From JAWKOK01 sp963698255 (GTDB lineage Bacteria > Chloroflexota > Anaerolineae > Caldilineales > Caldilineaceae), in the NCBI GenBank assembly GCA_963698255.1, contig CAVOQD010000037.1, forward strand, positions 654,115-718,114: a stretch of 64,000 nucleotides of DNA, in the 5' to 3' direction. The number at the start of each line of letters is the position of its first letter. The stretch's first letter is position 1. This document shows positions 1 to 10,105 of the stretch, one piece after another. Made by a program: the position numbers and the translations under genes. The notes under the pieces were generated by a model. That model was not told the origin of the DNA. It saw only the letters and a program-made list of their open reading frames with translations, and searched no databases.

Positions 1-1680
1 CGCTACGCTATTGCGCTGTACGATTGTTCGAGTCAGTGGCGTGCTCGCTGGCCTTCTCTGTTTCCGCTTACCCCGCCCAAGGCCGAAAACACCGCCGACC
101 GATGAATCCGTGGGTTGGTTGTAGGCATTGGTGTAGCCGTATCGTTGGCCGTAGTTGTAGTAGTAGCCGCTCTCGTTCGCCTTCACTTCGTTTAGGACCG
201 TGCCAAGAATATGTGCATCTACCTGGGCCAGGGCATCCGCAGCGTTCTGCAGCATTTCGTTTCGAGTTGATCCGGCCTTAATGACAAGCAACACACCGTC
301 AACGCGGCTTGCCACAATGGCAGAATCCGAAACGACGGTAACCGGTGCGCTGTCTATCACCACGACATCGGCATCCTGGCCCAACGTGTTCAGCAGGTCC
401 TGCATCCGCTGTGACCCCAATAACTCGGACGGATTGGGGGGCAACGGTCCCGACGTAAGCACGCGCAGGTTAGGAATCGGCGTCTTCTGCAGGAGTTGAT
501 CGACTGAATCGAGATCGGTCAGCAAGGCCGATGTTACCCCGAAGTTATTCGCTAGTCCGAAGAATTTGTGCTGCATGGGCCGGCGCAAATCTGCGTCGAC
601 CAAGACAACTTTCCTGTCGCTGTGCGCAAGCGCAGCGCTGAGATTGGCTGCGGTTAGCGATTTTCCCTCTCCTGGCGAAGCGCTGGTAATTTGGACTGTG
701 CCCAACTCGCGGTCGATTGATGCGTACTGCAAGTTGATCCGCAACACCCGATAGGCTTCGGCAGCCGGCGCCAGGTTATTGTGCAACATGATCAGCGGCG
801 AACCATTTGGCGAATGGCCATTATCCAGTTTGGGGATCGCCCCAAGCGTTGAAAGACCCACAAGGTTCTGTACCTGATCACTGGTCTTCACGGTCTGATC
901 CATGAACTCAACCAGGTAGGCGCCTGAAGCGGCAAGTACCACGCCGAAGAAAATCGCCACTGCAACCGATCGCAAATAGCCCCCGGCCATCGGCGCACCA
1001 GGAAGGCCGGCGCTCTCAAACATACGGATACCGTTGGCGGCATGCTGTTGCGATGTAAGCGAAAGTTCCGTGTAGGCTGTCTGCAACGCATTGACTTTGG
1101 CCTCTAGCGTGGCGATCTCCTCTTGCAGTCGCCTGATCTTGATGGCGCTTAGTTCGTTGGCAAGCTCTGCCTGCTTCCGCTCGATCTCCGCTTCCGTGGC
1201 AAAGATATCCTTTTCAATTTTGGCCAGACGTTGCTCCACAAACGCTTCGCGATCTAGCATGGCCTGGCCCGTTGGGCTGTGAAGAATGAGCTGGTTGGCC
1301 AATTCTTGCGCAACCTGCTGCGCCCGAGCCGGATCAGTGTCTACGACTGCAATTTCCACCAGTTGGCCGGAAGGCCGTGCGGTGTAGTTCGGCAGCCAGG
1401 TCATCCCCAGGCTTTCCATCGTCGCTTGCCGAATCGTGGACCGCTGTAGAAACTCCGCATAGTTGCTGGCTAGGTTCTGAGCCAAATACAGGTTGTTGTT
1501 GTCGGGATTCGGATCTTGGATGAAGCTGCCGACGATAACCGTTGTGCGTGATTCGTACAATGCCGGCTGCCGAGACACGTAGAAATAGCTTGAAAGTCCC
1601 GCCAAGATTCCAGCGACAAGCAGCAACCACCACCATCGAAGCAGTGGTTGGATAATTTTCCGAAGGTCAATACTCTCCAT
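1..1680 (-). CDS. Polysaccharide tyrosine autokinase / chain-length regulator (Wzz-BY-kinase fusion), 3' end cut
   Basis: Inner-membrane regulator of exopolysaccharide chain length and export: a Wzz-type domain fused to a cytoplasmic bacterial tyrosine kinase. Reading from the ATG at 1680, the frame stays open for 560 codons to the window edge. A first membrane helix lies at about residues 13-32 (WWWLLLVAGILAG), followed by a periplasmic part with a Glu/Gln-rich coiled coil (residues 140-205), then a second helix near 240-260. The kinase has Walker A SPGEGKS (about 335), the second Walker motif VVLVDADLRRP, and Walker B DVVVIDSAP. A tyrosine cluster (GYYYNYGQRYGY) follows near residue 510, as expected for the autophosphorylated tail. 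About 45 more residues follow the tyrosine cluster before the edge, so the true end is unseen. It is the last visible gene of the minus-strand glycan cluster. Confidence 0.93.
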   Translation of the reverse strand, partial: MESIDLRKIIQPLLRWWWLLLVAGILAGLSSYFYVSRQPALYESRTTVIVGSFIQDPNPDNNNLYLAQNLASNYAEFLQRSTIRQATMESLGMTWLPNYTARPSGQLVEIAVVDTDPARAQQVAQELANQLILHSPTGQAMLDREAFVEQRLAKIEKDIFATEAEIERKQAELANELSAIKIRRLQEEIATLEAKVNALQTAYTELSLTSQQHAANGIRMFESAGLPGAPMAGGYLRSVAVAIFFGVVLAASGAYLVEFMDQTVKTSDQVQNLVGLSTLGAIPKLDNGHSPNGSPLIMLHNNLAPAAEAYRVLRINLQYASIDRELGTVQITSASPGEGKSLTAANLSAALAHSDRKVVLVDADLRRPMQHKFFGLANNFGVTSALLTDLDSVDQLLQKTPIPNLRVLTSGPLPPNPSELLGSQRMQDLLNTLGQDADVVVIDSAPVTVVSDSAIVASRVDGVLLVIKAGSTRNEMLQNAADALAQVDAHILGTVLNEVKANESGYYYNYGQRYGYTNAYNQPTDSSVGGVFGLGRGKRKQRRPASTPLTRTIVQRNSVA

Positions 1681-1763
1681 CGACCTAACCTCTCCTGGAC
1701 GTCGATCGATTGTCCTGGGTACGGAACACGTCCAAGACAAACGCAACGATTCACAAAGTGTGC

Positions 1764-4285
1764 TCAACGAATCCAGATCGGATTGGTGTCGTTGTACTCG
1801 TTATTCGAGATATTCTTCTGGTCAGTCCCGTCTGCATTCATGAGCCAGAGTTGGTTGCGCCCAGTGCGGTTCGAATAGAACGCGATCTTCGTGCCGTCTG
1901 GCGACCATGTCGGATGTTTGTCCGACGGCCAACCTGTGACCGTTAGCTGGGTCGTCGTCGTCCCGTCCGTGCTGACGACGTAGATTTCCTCATCTGTATC
2001 GTCGACACCCACATAGGCGACCTGGTCACCGGCAGGTGACCACGCCGGGTCGTAACAATTGCTGCGACAGGCTGTAATCTGTACTTTGTTGCCGAAATCG
2101 ACCGAAAACAGAACGATTTGCAGGATGTGATTCCCCTGTTCGTCTACACGGGCAATGTCCGGCTCGACGAGTGCAATCTGCTCGCCGTTGGGCGACTTCG
2201 GCAATACGTCACACGCTCGATCATAGATCCACGTCTGGGTGATGAGTTGCACTTCACCGGTAGCGGGGTCGAGCAAATGGGGTTGCACACCCCCGGCACG
2301 ATCAGACAGGAAGATAATCTTTCCCTCAAGCCCGATGTCCGTCGGCAGTGCATCAGGCACGGCTGTCGGCGTCGGCGGTATCGGCGTGATCGTCGGTGCC
2401 ATTATCAGCGGCAGCGGCGTCGCGGTTGGCGCCGCCAATGTCGGCACCAATGTAATTACAACGGCATTAGGGGCCAATGGTGTCGGCGTACCGTTGATAC
2501 TTGCCTCGGAGGTCGCAAAGACGGAATCAGCCGCTGCGGTCAATACGTTGCCGGGTGTAGCTGTGGCAATCACATACTCGGCGAGTTCTCCGTTCCAAGG
2601 AATTGTCGCCGTTGGAATGCCGCGAAGCGCTGCGTCCGTAGCCACCGCTGCGCGTGCCGCTTCAGTGGCAACGTTTTGTGCAGGCGGCGACGGTAGAATC
2701 AGGACCGGCGTGACGTAGCCCGTGGGTACAGGCGTATACGTCCCTGTTGTTTTTGCCACTGCCGTCGCAATTTGCGCATCCAACGTTGCCGCGGCTGGAC
2801 TAGCACGGCGTCGGCGTGTGTCGCACGATGGCGGGCAACCCGCCGGCCAATGCTATGGCCTGAGCAGTCGCCAGATTGGTCGGGAAACGGCGTAGGCGTT
2901 ACCACCCCAAAAGGTACGGGTGTATAGGTGCCGATAGTTTCGGCCACATGGGTGGCAGTCGCTGCCTGGGCGACAATCGTCAATTCGTTTTCCGGCACAG
3001 GTGTCAACGTCGCTACGACAACCGGCTTGGTGAACAACGGCGGCGGTGTCACTGGCGCAGCGCCGACGTTCAGCACCAGTTGAGGTGCATTTCCCTGTGT
3101 CTCGGAACCGCTTCCGCTGTCCCAAGCAAACAGGTTTTCGCTGTTGCTCTGCGGAGATGCCTGAATGCGCACGTAAACCGACCTTGCGTCCTCAAGTCGC
3201 TGCTGCTCAAGCCATTCACGGGCGCCTGGGTCCAACCGCCAGACATTCGTCCTGCCTTCGGCAACATCATTGCTGCCGACCGAACCCAGAAAGATAGTCG
3301 CCGGCGCACTGTAGGCCGTCAAAAAATCTGCCGACGCCATCTCTTCAAACGACGACTCCGGCAACATCTGTACCAGCCAGCTTCCGCCGCCGTCGGTGAC
3401 AAGTTGATCCTGGCGCAGTCCGGTCAGATGCAACTCGGCTGTTTCGATGATCGCGCCGCGCTGCACATCAGCCAGTTCGAATCGCACAGCCGAGATATAG
3501 GAATCGCCATCGCGGTTTCCGGCATATAGGAAGGAGTCGCCAATGTAATTGCGCCGCGGGTCATTCGTGCGCCACCAGCCGACGTCGTTGCCGCTGGGTC
3601 GCAGTGTAAACAGTTCACCGCCGCTGATCGGTGTCAGGCTCTGGCTCGCCTGATTTCCCTCAGACGCGCGTTCATCACCCGCACCATTGACTGGTACGGG
3701 CGTCGACGTCGGAACCAGAATCAATTGACTGCTATTGCTTGAACTTTGGCTACCGGTGATGTCTTCACTCGGCGCCGGCACAGGCTCATTGACGCCGGCG
3801 TCCGGCAGAGACAAGGTCACTGTGGCAATTTCCGGCTGTGCCAGGGCTGCGGATCCGGCAGATTCATCAACAATCGTCAGGGCGCTTTCCAGAGATCCCG
3901 GTTCCGAGTCAGTGTCACGCATGGAGGACGGGACCAAAGCATTAATGACAACAGCCGATGCGGCAATCACGATCAAGGCTGAAGCGAGTGCCAGCACAAT
4001 CCAACCGTAGCGACGGTAGGTAGGCCGTTCAGCGTTGCCGCTCCGATTCCCTGCCTGAACCACGGCACTGGAATCTCGCTCTGAGGTATCGACCTCAATG
4101 AAAAACTTGCATTGAGTATATTGCGATGACAGACAGTATTGCTGCTGTTCACCTTCGTCGGGCTTGCGTGGCAACAACGGCGCGTAGCAACGGTGCGCAT
4201 CAGTGGCTTGCGACAGCATGACAGTCGGGTCATTGACCAAACCGATGTACGGACAGACGCTATTGTGATGAGAATCGTTGGGCAT
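1764..4285 (-). CDS. Membrane protein: Cys-rich N-terminus, TM, DNRLRE-like domain, TPTP linkers, PD40 propeller (frame broken near 2800-2875)
   Basis: Read as one gene although the frame changes between about 2875 and 2800. The N-terminal 70 residues carry five spaced cysteines (CPYIG, RCYA, QYCL, YTQC), which looks like a metal-binding module. A membrane helix follows at about residues 94-116 (WIVLALASALIVIAASAVVI). Next is a region resembling DNRLRE/carbohydrate-binding modules (YISAVRFELADVQRGAIIETAELHL), roughly residues 215-390, then repeated linkers of the form GTYTPVPxGxVTPT. After the break, the C-terminus has PD40/TolB-type blades (YDPAWSPAGDQVAYVG, HPTWSPDGTKIAFYSNRTG). The exported half probably binds glycan or peptide at the cell surface. 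Its position between the HAD phosphatase and the tyrosine kinase ties it to glycan assembly. Exact function unknown. The break may be a sequence error: in the middle frame the text continues (ATAQAIALAGGLPAIV) in a style matching the next linker. Confidence 0.75.
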
Positions 4286-4306
4286 TTCATTCCTGTAAAC
4301 TGCCTG

Positions 4307-4887
4307 TCAGCCCCAGCTACGAACGATGTGGGCTGCCGCTGCTGCTAGATCGTCAACCACTTGCACACCAGGCACGGAGGCAGCGAACCGGTCGACTTCC
4401 GCACTGCGTCGCCCACTGCGAACGAGCAATGATGGACAGCCGGCATTGGCTGGCCGCCTGATAGTCGGTCAGCGCATCTCCCACGAAAATCGATTCCGCC
4501 AAATTAAGTCGAAGGCGTTCCGCGGCCTGAAGGAGTAGGCCGGGCCGGGGTTTGCGACATTGGCAACCGTCGGCCGGCGTATGTGGACAGAGGAAGAACG
4601 CGTCAATCCGTCCTCCCTCTCTTTCTACCAGATCGCTCAACCGTGCGTGGATCTCGTCGATCTCTTGACGGTCGACCAGACCCCGGCCAATGGCGGATTG
4701 GTTGGTGATCACTGCAATTGGAACAGACAGTGAGGAAAGTAGATGAATCGCGTCAATGGCGCCGGGGAGAAGCTCGAATTCATCCCAGCATTTCACATAG
4801 TCGGCGCGTTCACGATTGATTACGCCATCACGATCCGATCAGAATTCCGCGTACGAATCCACCGCTCACAGGTTGCCTGCCAATCAT
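4307..4887 (-). CDS. gmhB: HAD-IIIA phosphatase, GmhB type (D-glycero-D-manno-heptose-1,7-bisphosphate 7-phosphatase), two frame breaks
   Basis: The continuous part (4353-4796) holds HAD motif II (ITNQSAIGRG), the zinc-loop cysteines CPHTPADGCQC with RKPRPG, and motif IV (FVGDALTDYQAA). The catalytic DxD motif lies just upstream, as DRDGVINRERADYV, but a stop precedes it. Removing one base from the CC at about 4835 joins it to MIGRQPVSGGFVRGILI, which gives the expected hydrophobic strand before DRDG. A second one-base shift near 4440-4455 restores a normal ending (AGCPSLLVRSGRRS ... SWG) with a stop at 4307. Corrected length is about 193 residues, matching GmhB (about 190). It would act after the upstream GmhA-type isomerase in nucleotide-heptose synthesis, but the kinase and nucleotidyltransferase steps are not in the window. 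HisB-type phosphatases are an alternative. Confidence 0.8.
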
Positions 4888-4982
4888 CCGCAAAGTCAGC
4901 GACCAGAGTGCGTCCAAAGCAAGTCATGCAGGGGCGGCCCTTGCGGCCGCGCCTGCGAATTGAGACAGCGTATTGGAATCAC

Positions 4983-5600
4983 CTATACGAGCGGCTGTAT
5001 ATATGCTCGATGACTGGCATCCGCTGGCTCGGCGCTTACCATCGAGTGAACCGCTTCACGCATCGCCAGCGTGACCATATGCTCCAGAATCAGGTGAACA
5101 TCCTCTATTTGCTCAGTGCAATAGTTGGGCACAACGATCGGGATATCCACCACACCGGCCAACTTACCGCCGTCGTTGCCGGACCATCCAATGGTAGTGG
5201 CGCCCAACGACTTGGCCTTGGCAATGCCATTCAACACATTCGGCGAATTCCCGCTGGCCGAAATGGCGATGGCGACATCGTCCTTTCGTGCGAAGTTGGC
5301 AAGCTGTTCGGCAAAGACATTCTCGTAGGAATTGTCGTTGGCATGTGCGGAAAAGAGGGCCATGTTATCGGTCAGAGACATTACCCGCATTCGGGGGACG
5401 TTCGGCATGTCGGTATTCTTGCCCAGGTCGCAAGCCATGTGGAGGGCAGTTGCTGCGCTACCGCCATTTCCCATAATAAAAATGTGGTTGCCATTCAACC
5501 TGGCTGCGTGTAGAACCTCTACAATCGTGTCGATATCGTCCCACGGCATCTGATCCAATGCTTGACGCAAGTCACGTGCATATTGACGATAGAATTTCAT
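4983..5600 (-). CDS. gmhA: SIS-domain sedoheptulose-7-phosphate isomerase
   Basis: Cytoplasmic sugar-phosphate isomerase of 205 residues, close to GmhA (about 195). Hallmarks are the SIS phosphate-binding loops FIMGNGGSAATALHMACDL (residues 42-60) and ISASGNSPNVLNGIAKAK (112-129), and the conserved ending CTEQIEDVHLILEHM with its catalytic Glu and His. It converts sedoheptulose 7-phosphate to heptose 7-phosphate, the first step towards ADP- or GDP-heptose. In a cluster without LPS genes, the product more likely feeds a capsule or S-layer glycan. The HAD phosphatase starts about 95 bp downstream on the same strand, supporting the pathway assignment. Confidence 0.88.
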   Translation of the reverse strand: MKFYRQYARDLRQALDQMPWDDIDTIVEVLHAARLNGNHIFIMGNGGSAATALHMACDLGKNTDMPNVPRMRVMSLTDNMALFSAHANDNSYENVFAEQLANFARKDDVAIAISASGNSPNVLNGIAKAKSLGATTIGWSGNDGGKLAGVVDIPIVVPNYCTEQIEDVHLILEHMVTLAMREAVHSMVSAEPADASHRAYIQPLV

Positions 5601-5719
5601 GTCTATGCCACCTTTCGTAACAGTTCAAATTCGGTGATGACCGGCAGGCATAAACATGGGAGCCGATGCCCGGCTATCACGCAATGTGCCTCATGTGTAC
5701 TTTTGAAACAGCGATTTGA

Positions 5720-7447
5720 TTATGTGGTGGCGAAACGCATCATCTGCCAACCGACATTCACGGCGCTCTTGGTCCCTTCCCAACTATTCATGCTCTTCAG
5801 GAAAGTCCACGCCGGACCCGGACGCATCGACCATTCGCGGGTCGCACGTTTCTGCCAGTACTCAAGCTGCTCGGCGGACAAATTTCCATAGTCCAGCACA
5901 GTCGACTGGTCCATGTCCACCTCTTCCCATTTCGTGCCTGGACGGAACCAACCGTTCTCCACAACTTCATAGAAGAAGGGCGTGCCCGGATAGGGTGCAG
6001 CAATGTGGAACAGGGCGATATCGAGCGGCAATGACTTGGCGTAGTCGATGGTCTCCATGATCGACTCTTCCGTCTCGCCCGGCAGGCCAATGATGAAGTA
6101 GCCCCAGTTCTTGATGCCGGCGGCTTTGGCCCATTTCAACGCCAAGTAGGCCTGCTCCTTCTTGTATCCCTTGCGAGCCCGCTTCAAAATGACTTCGTTG
6201 GCACTTTCGATGCCCCAAGAAATCAGCCAGCAACCCGCCCGCCCCATCAGGCTGAGCATCTCTTCATCCACGTAGTCAACTCGACTGTTGCAGGTCCACT
6301 TGATCTGGATCCCGCGCTCGATAATCAGCTCGCACAGATCAACTACATGCTCGCGGTTCACCGTGAAGAGGTCGGCGTACATGTGGATGTTGCGAATGCC
6401 CAAATGCACCAGGTACTCAAGTTCCGCGACGATGTTCTCTGCCGAACGCACCCGCACGCTGTTCTGATAGGTCACGTGCTTGATACAGTACTTGCATCCG
6501 GCCGGACATCCTCGACTGGTGACGATGAAGGTGAACGGCCCCTGAATCATGGGCATACGCTGCTTTTCCAACGGCAGCATCTCGTGATGCGGAATCGGCA
6601 AGTCATTCAGATCCGGAATGAATGGTCGATCCGGGTTGATGACGATTTCATCACCACGCCGCCAAGCCAGGCCCAAAATAGAAGCATAGGGCGACTCGTC
6701 GTCCTCGACGGGAAAAGTCTCCACGATCGTCTGGCGGCCAAAGCGCTTTGTCTGCGCCTGGCTGGTCTCCGCCAACATCTTCACCACACGTGGGTCACTC
6801 GGCGTCTTGCCTTCCAGGCGATCCAGCAACTCGCGCAGCGTCATCTCCGGCTCGCCACGCAACAGGAAATCGAGCGCGGGGAAGGGCGTCATCGTCTCGA
6901 TGGTCATGGGCGTGACATGGGTGCCGAAGGCCATGGTCTTTGCGCCCAGCGCCTTGGCCAAGAAGACGCCGTACATATCGTTGCGCAGGGTGGGCGCCGT
7001 GACCTGTGTCAGGTAATATTTAGGACGAGATTGTTCCAGGCGCTCGGCAAACGTCTCCCAGTCCATGCGCAGGGCCACAGCATCGATAATCTCAACCGTA
7101 TAGTCGGGCTTCAGCAGCGCCGCCATCTGAGCCAAACTGACCTGCGGCCAGATCATGTTCTCCCGGCTGCGCCGTCCGACGCGATGCTGGCTGCGGATCC
7201 AGATTGCACCATCCTCAGTCGGCGGATTGACCAGCAACACGTCCACGGTGCCAGGCGGCCTGCTCGATGAGGTCAGCGTTTGCACCTCGGAACCGGCATC
7301 GGGAAAATGCGACGGACGCAATGGCGGCAGGCGACGCGTCCCCAGATTGCTCGAAATGTCAGGCGTCAACTCGATGTTGGGCGTGAGGGTCTCGGGCATT
7401 ACGGTATTGGGTGTTGCAGTGGATTCTGATGGTGAACTGTTAGACAT
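5720..7447 (-). CDS. B12-binding domain radical SAM protein
   Basis: About 575 residues from the ATG at 7447. I chose it because AAGGA lies about 10 bases upstream; a TTG at 7486 would add 13 residues. The first 55 residues are Ser/Thr/Pro-rich and unlike a normal leader. A cobalamin-binding-type domain follows (VDVLLVNPPTEDGAIWIR near 60; AFGTHVTPMTIETM near 170). The radical SAM core has CPAGCKYC at about 313-320, the Cx3Cx2C cluster ligand, then the usual GIESANE and GYFIIGLPGETEESI segments. The family includes methyltransferases and ring-forming enzymes acting on unactivated carbons. Placement inside a glycan cluster suggests modification of a sugar, lipid or polyprenyl carrier, but no substrate can be read from sequence. 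Complete, with no frame break. Confidence 0.88.
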   Translation of the reverse strand: MSNSSPSESTATPNTVMPETLTPNIELTPDISSNLGTRRLPPLRPSHFPDAGSEVQTLTSSSRPPGTVDVLLVNPPTEDGAIWIRSQHRVGRRSRENMIWPQVSLAQMAALLKPDYTVEIIDAVALRMDWETFAERLEQSRPKYYLTQVTAPTLRNDMYGVFLAKALGAKTMAFGTHVTPMTIETMTPFPALDFLLRGEPEMTLRELLDRLEGKTPSDPRVVKMLAETSQAQTKRFGRQTIVETFPVEDDESPYASILGLAWRRGDEIVINPDRPFIPDLNDLPIPHHEMLPLEKQRMPMIQGPFTFIVTSRGCPAGCKYCIKHVTYQNSVRVRSAENIVAELEYLVHLGIRNIHMYADLFTVNREHVVDLCELIIERGIQIKWTCNSRVDYVDEEMLSLMGRAGCWLISWGIESANEVILKRARKGYKKEQAYLALKWAKAAGIKNWGYFIIGLPGETEESIMETIDYAKSLPLDIALFHIAAPYPGTPFFYEVVENGWFRPGTKWEEVDMDQSTVLDYGNLSAEQLEYWQKRATREWSMRPGPAWTFLKSMNSWEGTKSAVNVGWQMMRFATT

Positions 7448-7562
7448 GCTCAATTCGGTCCTTGTCCCTCTCCGCACATGATTCAACCGTGCTGCAAACT
7501 TGGTACAGACTGCGGCTTCACATGCGGCAAAGTCATCGTCAATAGGATACGGAAGTCACAGG

Positions 7563-7709
7563 CTAGCAGGCTGCCGGAGTGACGGAAAATGAGACGCGGA
7601 TAACGCGGATCTCGGCGGAGAAAGGCGGATTTCTCTCGATTTATCCGCGGAAATCAGTCAGATCCGCGTTATCCGCGTCCCATCGGCCTTCTCTCCGACA
7701 CGCTGCTAG
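7563..7709. repeat. 147-bp MITE-like element, copy A
   Basis: Begins CTAGCAGGCTGCCGGAG and ends CTCCGACACGCTGCTAG, giving imperfect 17-bp terminal inverted repeats. The inside is a mirror of GCGGATAACGCGGATCT blocks. A copy of the same length lies at 53017-53163 in the opposite orientation. The last bases supply the TAG stop of the adjacent glycosyltransferase gene (7706-7708). No coding capacity; probably a non-autonomous mobile element. Confidence 0.8.
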
Positions 7710-8972
7710 GCCGGGTTCGAAGCGACATTCGGCCGCAAGATCGCGCCTTCACCTGAATCGCTTGCCAGCGTCTCTTTGCCCAGCAAGTCGTCGGCTACCA
7801 GCGATTCTCGCATGCTCAAAGTCTCAAGCACCTGGATTTGGATCCATCCGATGATCAACTGGATTCCAACCAGTGCCAGCGAGGCCGCGATCAGGTAATA
7901 GACCCACACCTGAATGAGCGTCCACCCGCTGGTGCCAAGGGCCAGGCTGAAAATGCCGAGCATGGTTCCCAGAACAAAGGCCCCCAGACCGATCCAGCCG
8001 AAATGATCGGCGAGATGCATGTTCGTGACCGGCCGGCCAAAGATCCCCTGGCGGATTGGCGATCCGTGGAACAACGCCACGAAGTAGTTGAAGCTGATGC
8101 CAAGGGCCAAAATGCTGATGCCGGCAACCGCCAATACCAGGCCGGTGAACAGAACAAAAGCGCCGGTCGCCGTGATGTAGTCGATGCCGCTAAGCCGCGC
8201 CGCAACCAAACCGATGCCGATTATGCCGGCCACCAGCAGGGCCAACAGACCGATCAAGCCCAGAGGACGCACCGGGTTGTAGGACATTGCGGTCCACACG
8301 ATTGACTGAGCGAAAAGCGTGCCATCCCCAACGACGCTCAGTTTCGAGCGGCCTACTCGTTCGCTGTAGGGAATCGGCTCTTCCACCATCACGAGGTCTT
8401 CATGCAACGCACGCGTGCTCATCACAGGCGTCAGGTTCAAGTCCATCCGGCAGCGGATAAATCGTGGGCAGGATCGACTTCTTGAAGACACGCATACCGC
8501 TTGCTGAATCTGTAATGCGACGTGCGCTGATAATGCTGACCAGTTGGGCGAAGATCAGATTGCCCAGACGGCGAACGGCCGGCATCTCACTCTCGGCCCC
8601 GGCCATACGAGAGCCGATGACGATATCTGCGTCACTGTCCAACGCCAGTCGGCACAGAGCCGGGAAATACTCGGGCGGATAGGTGCCGTCGGCATCCAGG
8701 AAGCCGATCCAATCGCCATTGGCTGCCGCAAACCCGGTCTTCAATGCCGCGCCATAGCCGGCATTCTTCACATGCTGAACGAGATGGGCGCCCTCTTGAG
8801 CGGCAACTATCGCTGGCGTCTGATCGCCGGAACCGTCATCAACCACGATCAGTTCAACATCCTCGAACCCCAGTTCCTGCACCTGCGGTCGAATCGCAAG
8901 CACACGTTGCATGATCTCGCTGATGCCGTCCTCTTCATTGTATGCGGGAATGACCACAGAAAATACTGACAT
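7706..8972 (-). CDS. GT2 family glycosyltransferase with C-terminal membrane helices (frame broken near 8437)
   Basis: The first part (8972 to about 8437) is a GT-A fold enzyme of the dolichyl-phosphate-mannose-synthase/GT2 type: VVIPAYNEEDGI, VDDGSGDQTP, the metal-binding FLDADGTYPP, and DSASGMRVFKKS. The frame then shifts by one base around GGACTTGAACC, and the protein continues as NLTPVMSTRALHEDLVMVEE with the typical IPYSERVGRSKLSVVGDG segment. Four or so membrane helices follow (LGLIGLLALLVAGIIGIGLV and others). Together about 420 residues, normal for this group. It probably transfers a nucleotide sugar to a polyprenyl phosphate at the inner membrane. The stop codon lies in the terminal repeat of the 147-bp element, so the C-terminal residues may have been reset by that insertion. 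Confidence 0.85.
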
Positions 8973-9030
8973 CTACCTGCCCCTCTCTTTGAACCGTCTC
9001 CTACGTCCGCTTCATCTCGCCGGTCTTCGT

Positions 9031-10105
9031 TCAGCGGGAAAGTCCAGCCCGCATGCCCACATTCAACCCCGAACGCAGCGGCTTGGGCGAAACTGCTGCG
9101 GTTTTCGACACATCGTTATTCGACACACCGTTGAGGGATGAATTTGGCGCCGCCTCATCGGCTGTCGATTCCGCTTCATTCGGAACGACCATGACATTGG
9201 CGTCCTTTTGAAGAACCGATCCACTGTCTCTTGCAGCACCGCCCGCATCTTCGGTGAGCTTGATTGCAGGCGTTTTTCCGCCACTGTCGATCCCAAATTC
9301 ACCTGTGACTTTCGTGAGTGCGACCATTTTGACCATCCCCCTCCGCAAAGAAGATCTCTTTGCCAATATCCAACCCTTGTCCGTCGATCCGCTTCAGAAT
9401 CTTTGCTGGAACGCCGCCAACCACCGTGTGCGGTGGGACGTCCTTTGTTACGACTGAACCGGCAGCGATGACAGATCCCTTTCCAACGCGGATGCCGTCT
9501 GTCAATATGGCGCCGGCGCCGATCCAGACGTCGTCTTCAACGACGATGCCCTCAGCCGTAATGCCCTGTTCCACCATCGGTACTTGCGGATCTTGATAGA
9601 CGTGATTCACGGCCAGCATCTGTACCAGAGGGGCCGTGAACACCCGATCACCGATTGTGATTCCTCCCTGTCCACGCAACACATTGAACTCGCCGATAAG
9701 GCAGTCCCGTCCGATGGAGATATGCGCGTGGGGCAAGTTGCGAAAGTTGTACACATGAAGCACTGCGCCGTGCATGACATAGGTATTGTCGCCAAGCGTG
9801 ATGCCGCCGGGACAGGCATGTAAATAGCAACCTTGATCGATGTAGACGTTGCGTCCCAGCGAGATAAGATTGCCAAACCGTAGACGGACGTTGTTCTCGA
9901 TCGCTGCGACTCCATCCATCTTCAAGACCAAGCGATAGACCACAGCCCGCAGCGCGATCCCCAGCACGGTCGGCGCCCATCCGCACAAGCTGAAGAGGAT
10001 CTGCTCAAGCGCATAGCGACCAACGCTGGTCGCTTGGCGATCAATATAGAGACGGAGACCCGCCAGCCAAGACTGTTTCGCTGCCTTTGTCTGTGTCTGT
10101 TTCAA
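9031..10105 (-). CDS. Hexapeptide-repeat acyltransferase with long C-terminal tail (frame broken near 9340)
   Basis: An O-acetyltransferase of the left-handed beta-helix family. Residues 60-230 show imperfect hexapeptide turns (ISLGRNVYIDQGCYLHA, GITLGDNTYVMHGAVLH, IVVEDDVWIGAGAILTDGI, VIAAGSVVTKDVPPHTVVGG) with the catalytic-type histidine in AVNHVYQDP. The first frame ends 9299, soon after KRIDGQGLDIGKEIFFAEG. A one-base shift at the C-run at 9337-9342 lets it continue for about 105 more residues, a Ser/Asn/Ala-rich tail without a recognised domain (KVTGEFGIDSGGKTPAIKL ... MRAGLSR), to 9031. The tail could instead be a separate small ORF; the join is inferred from the overlap and the homopolymer. 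Likely role: acetylating a sugar of the exported glycan. Confidence 0.78.

Noticed and set aside
6347..7270. 307-codon frame opposite the radical SAM gene
   Set aside because: Shadow frame; the other strand carries the conserved cluster motif.
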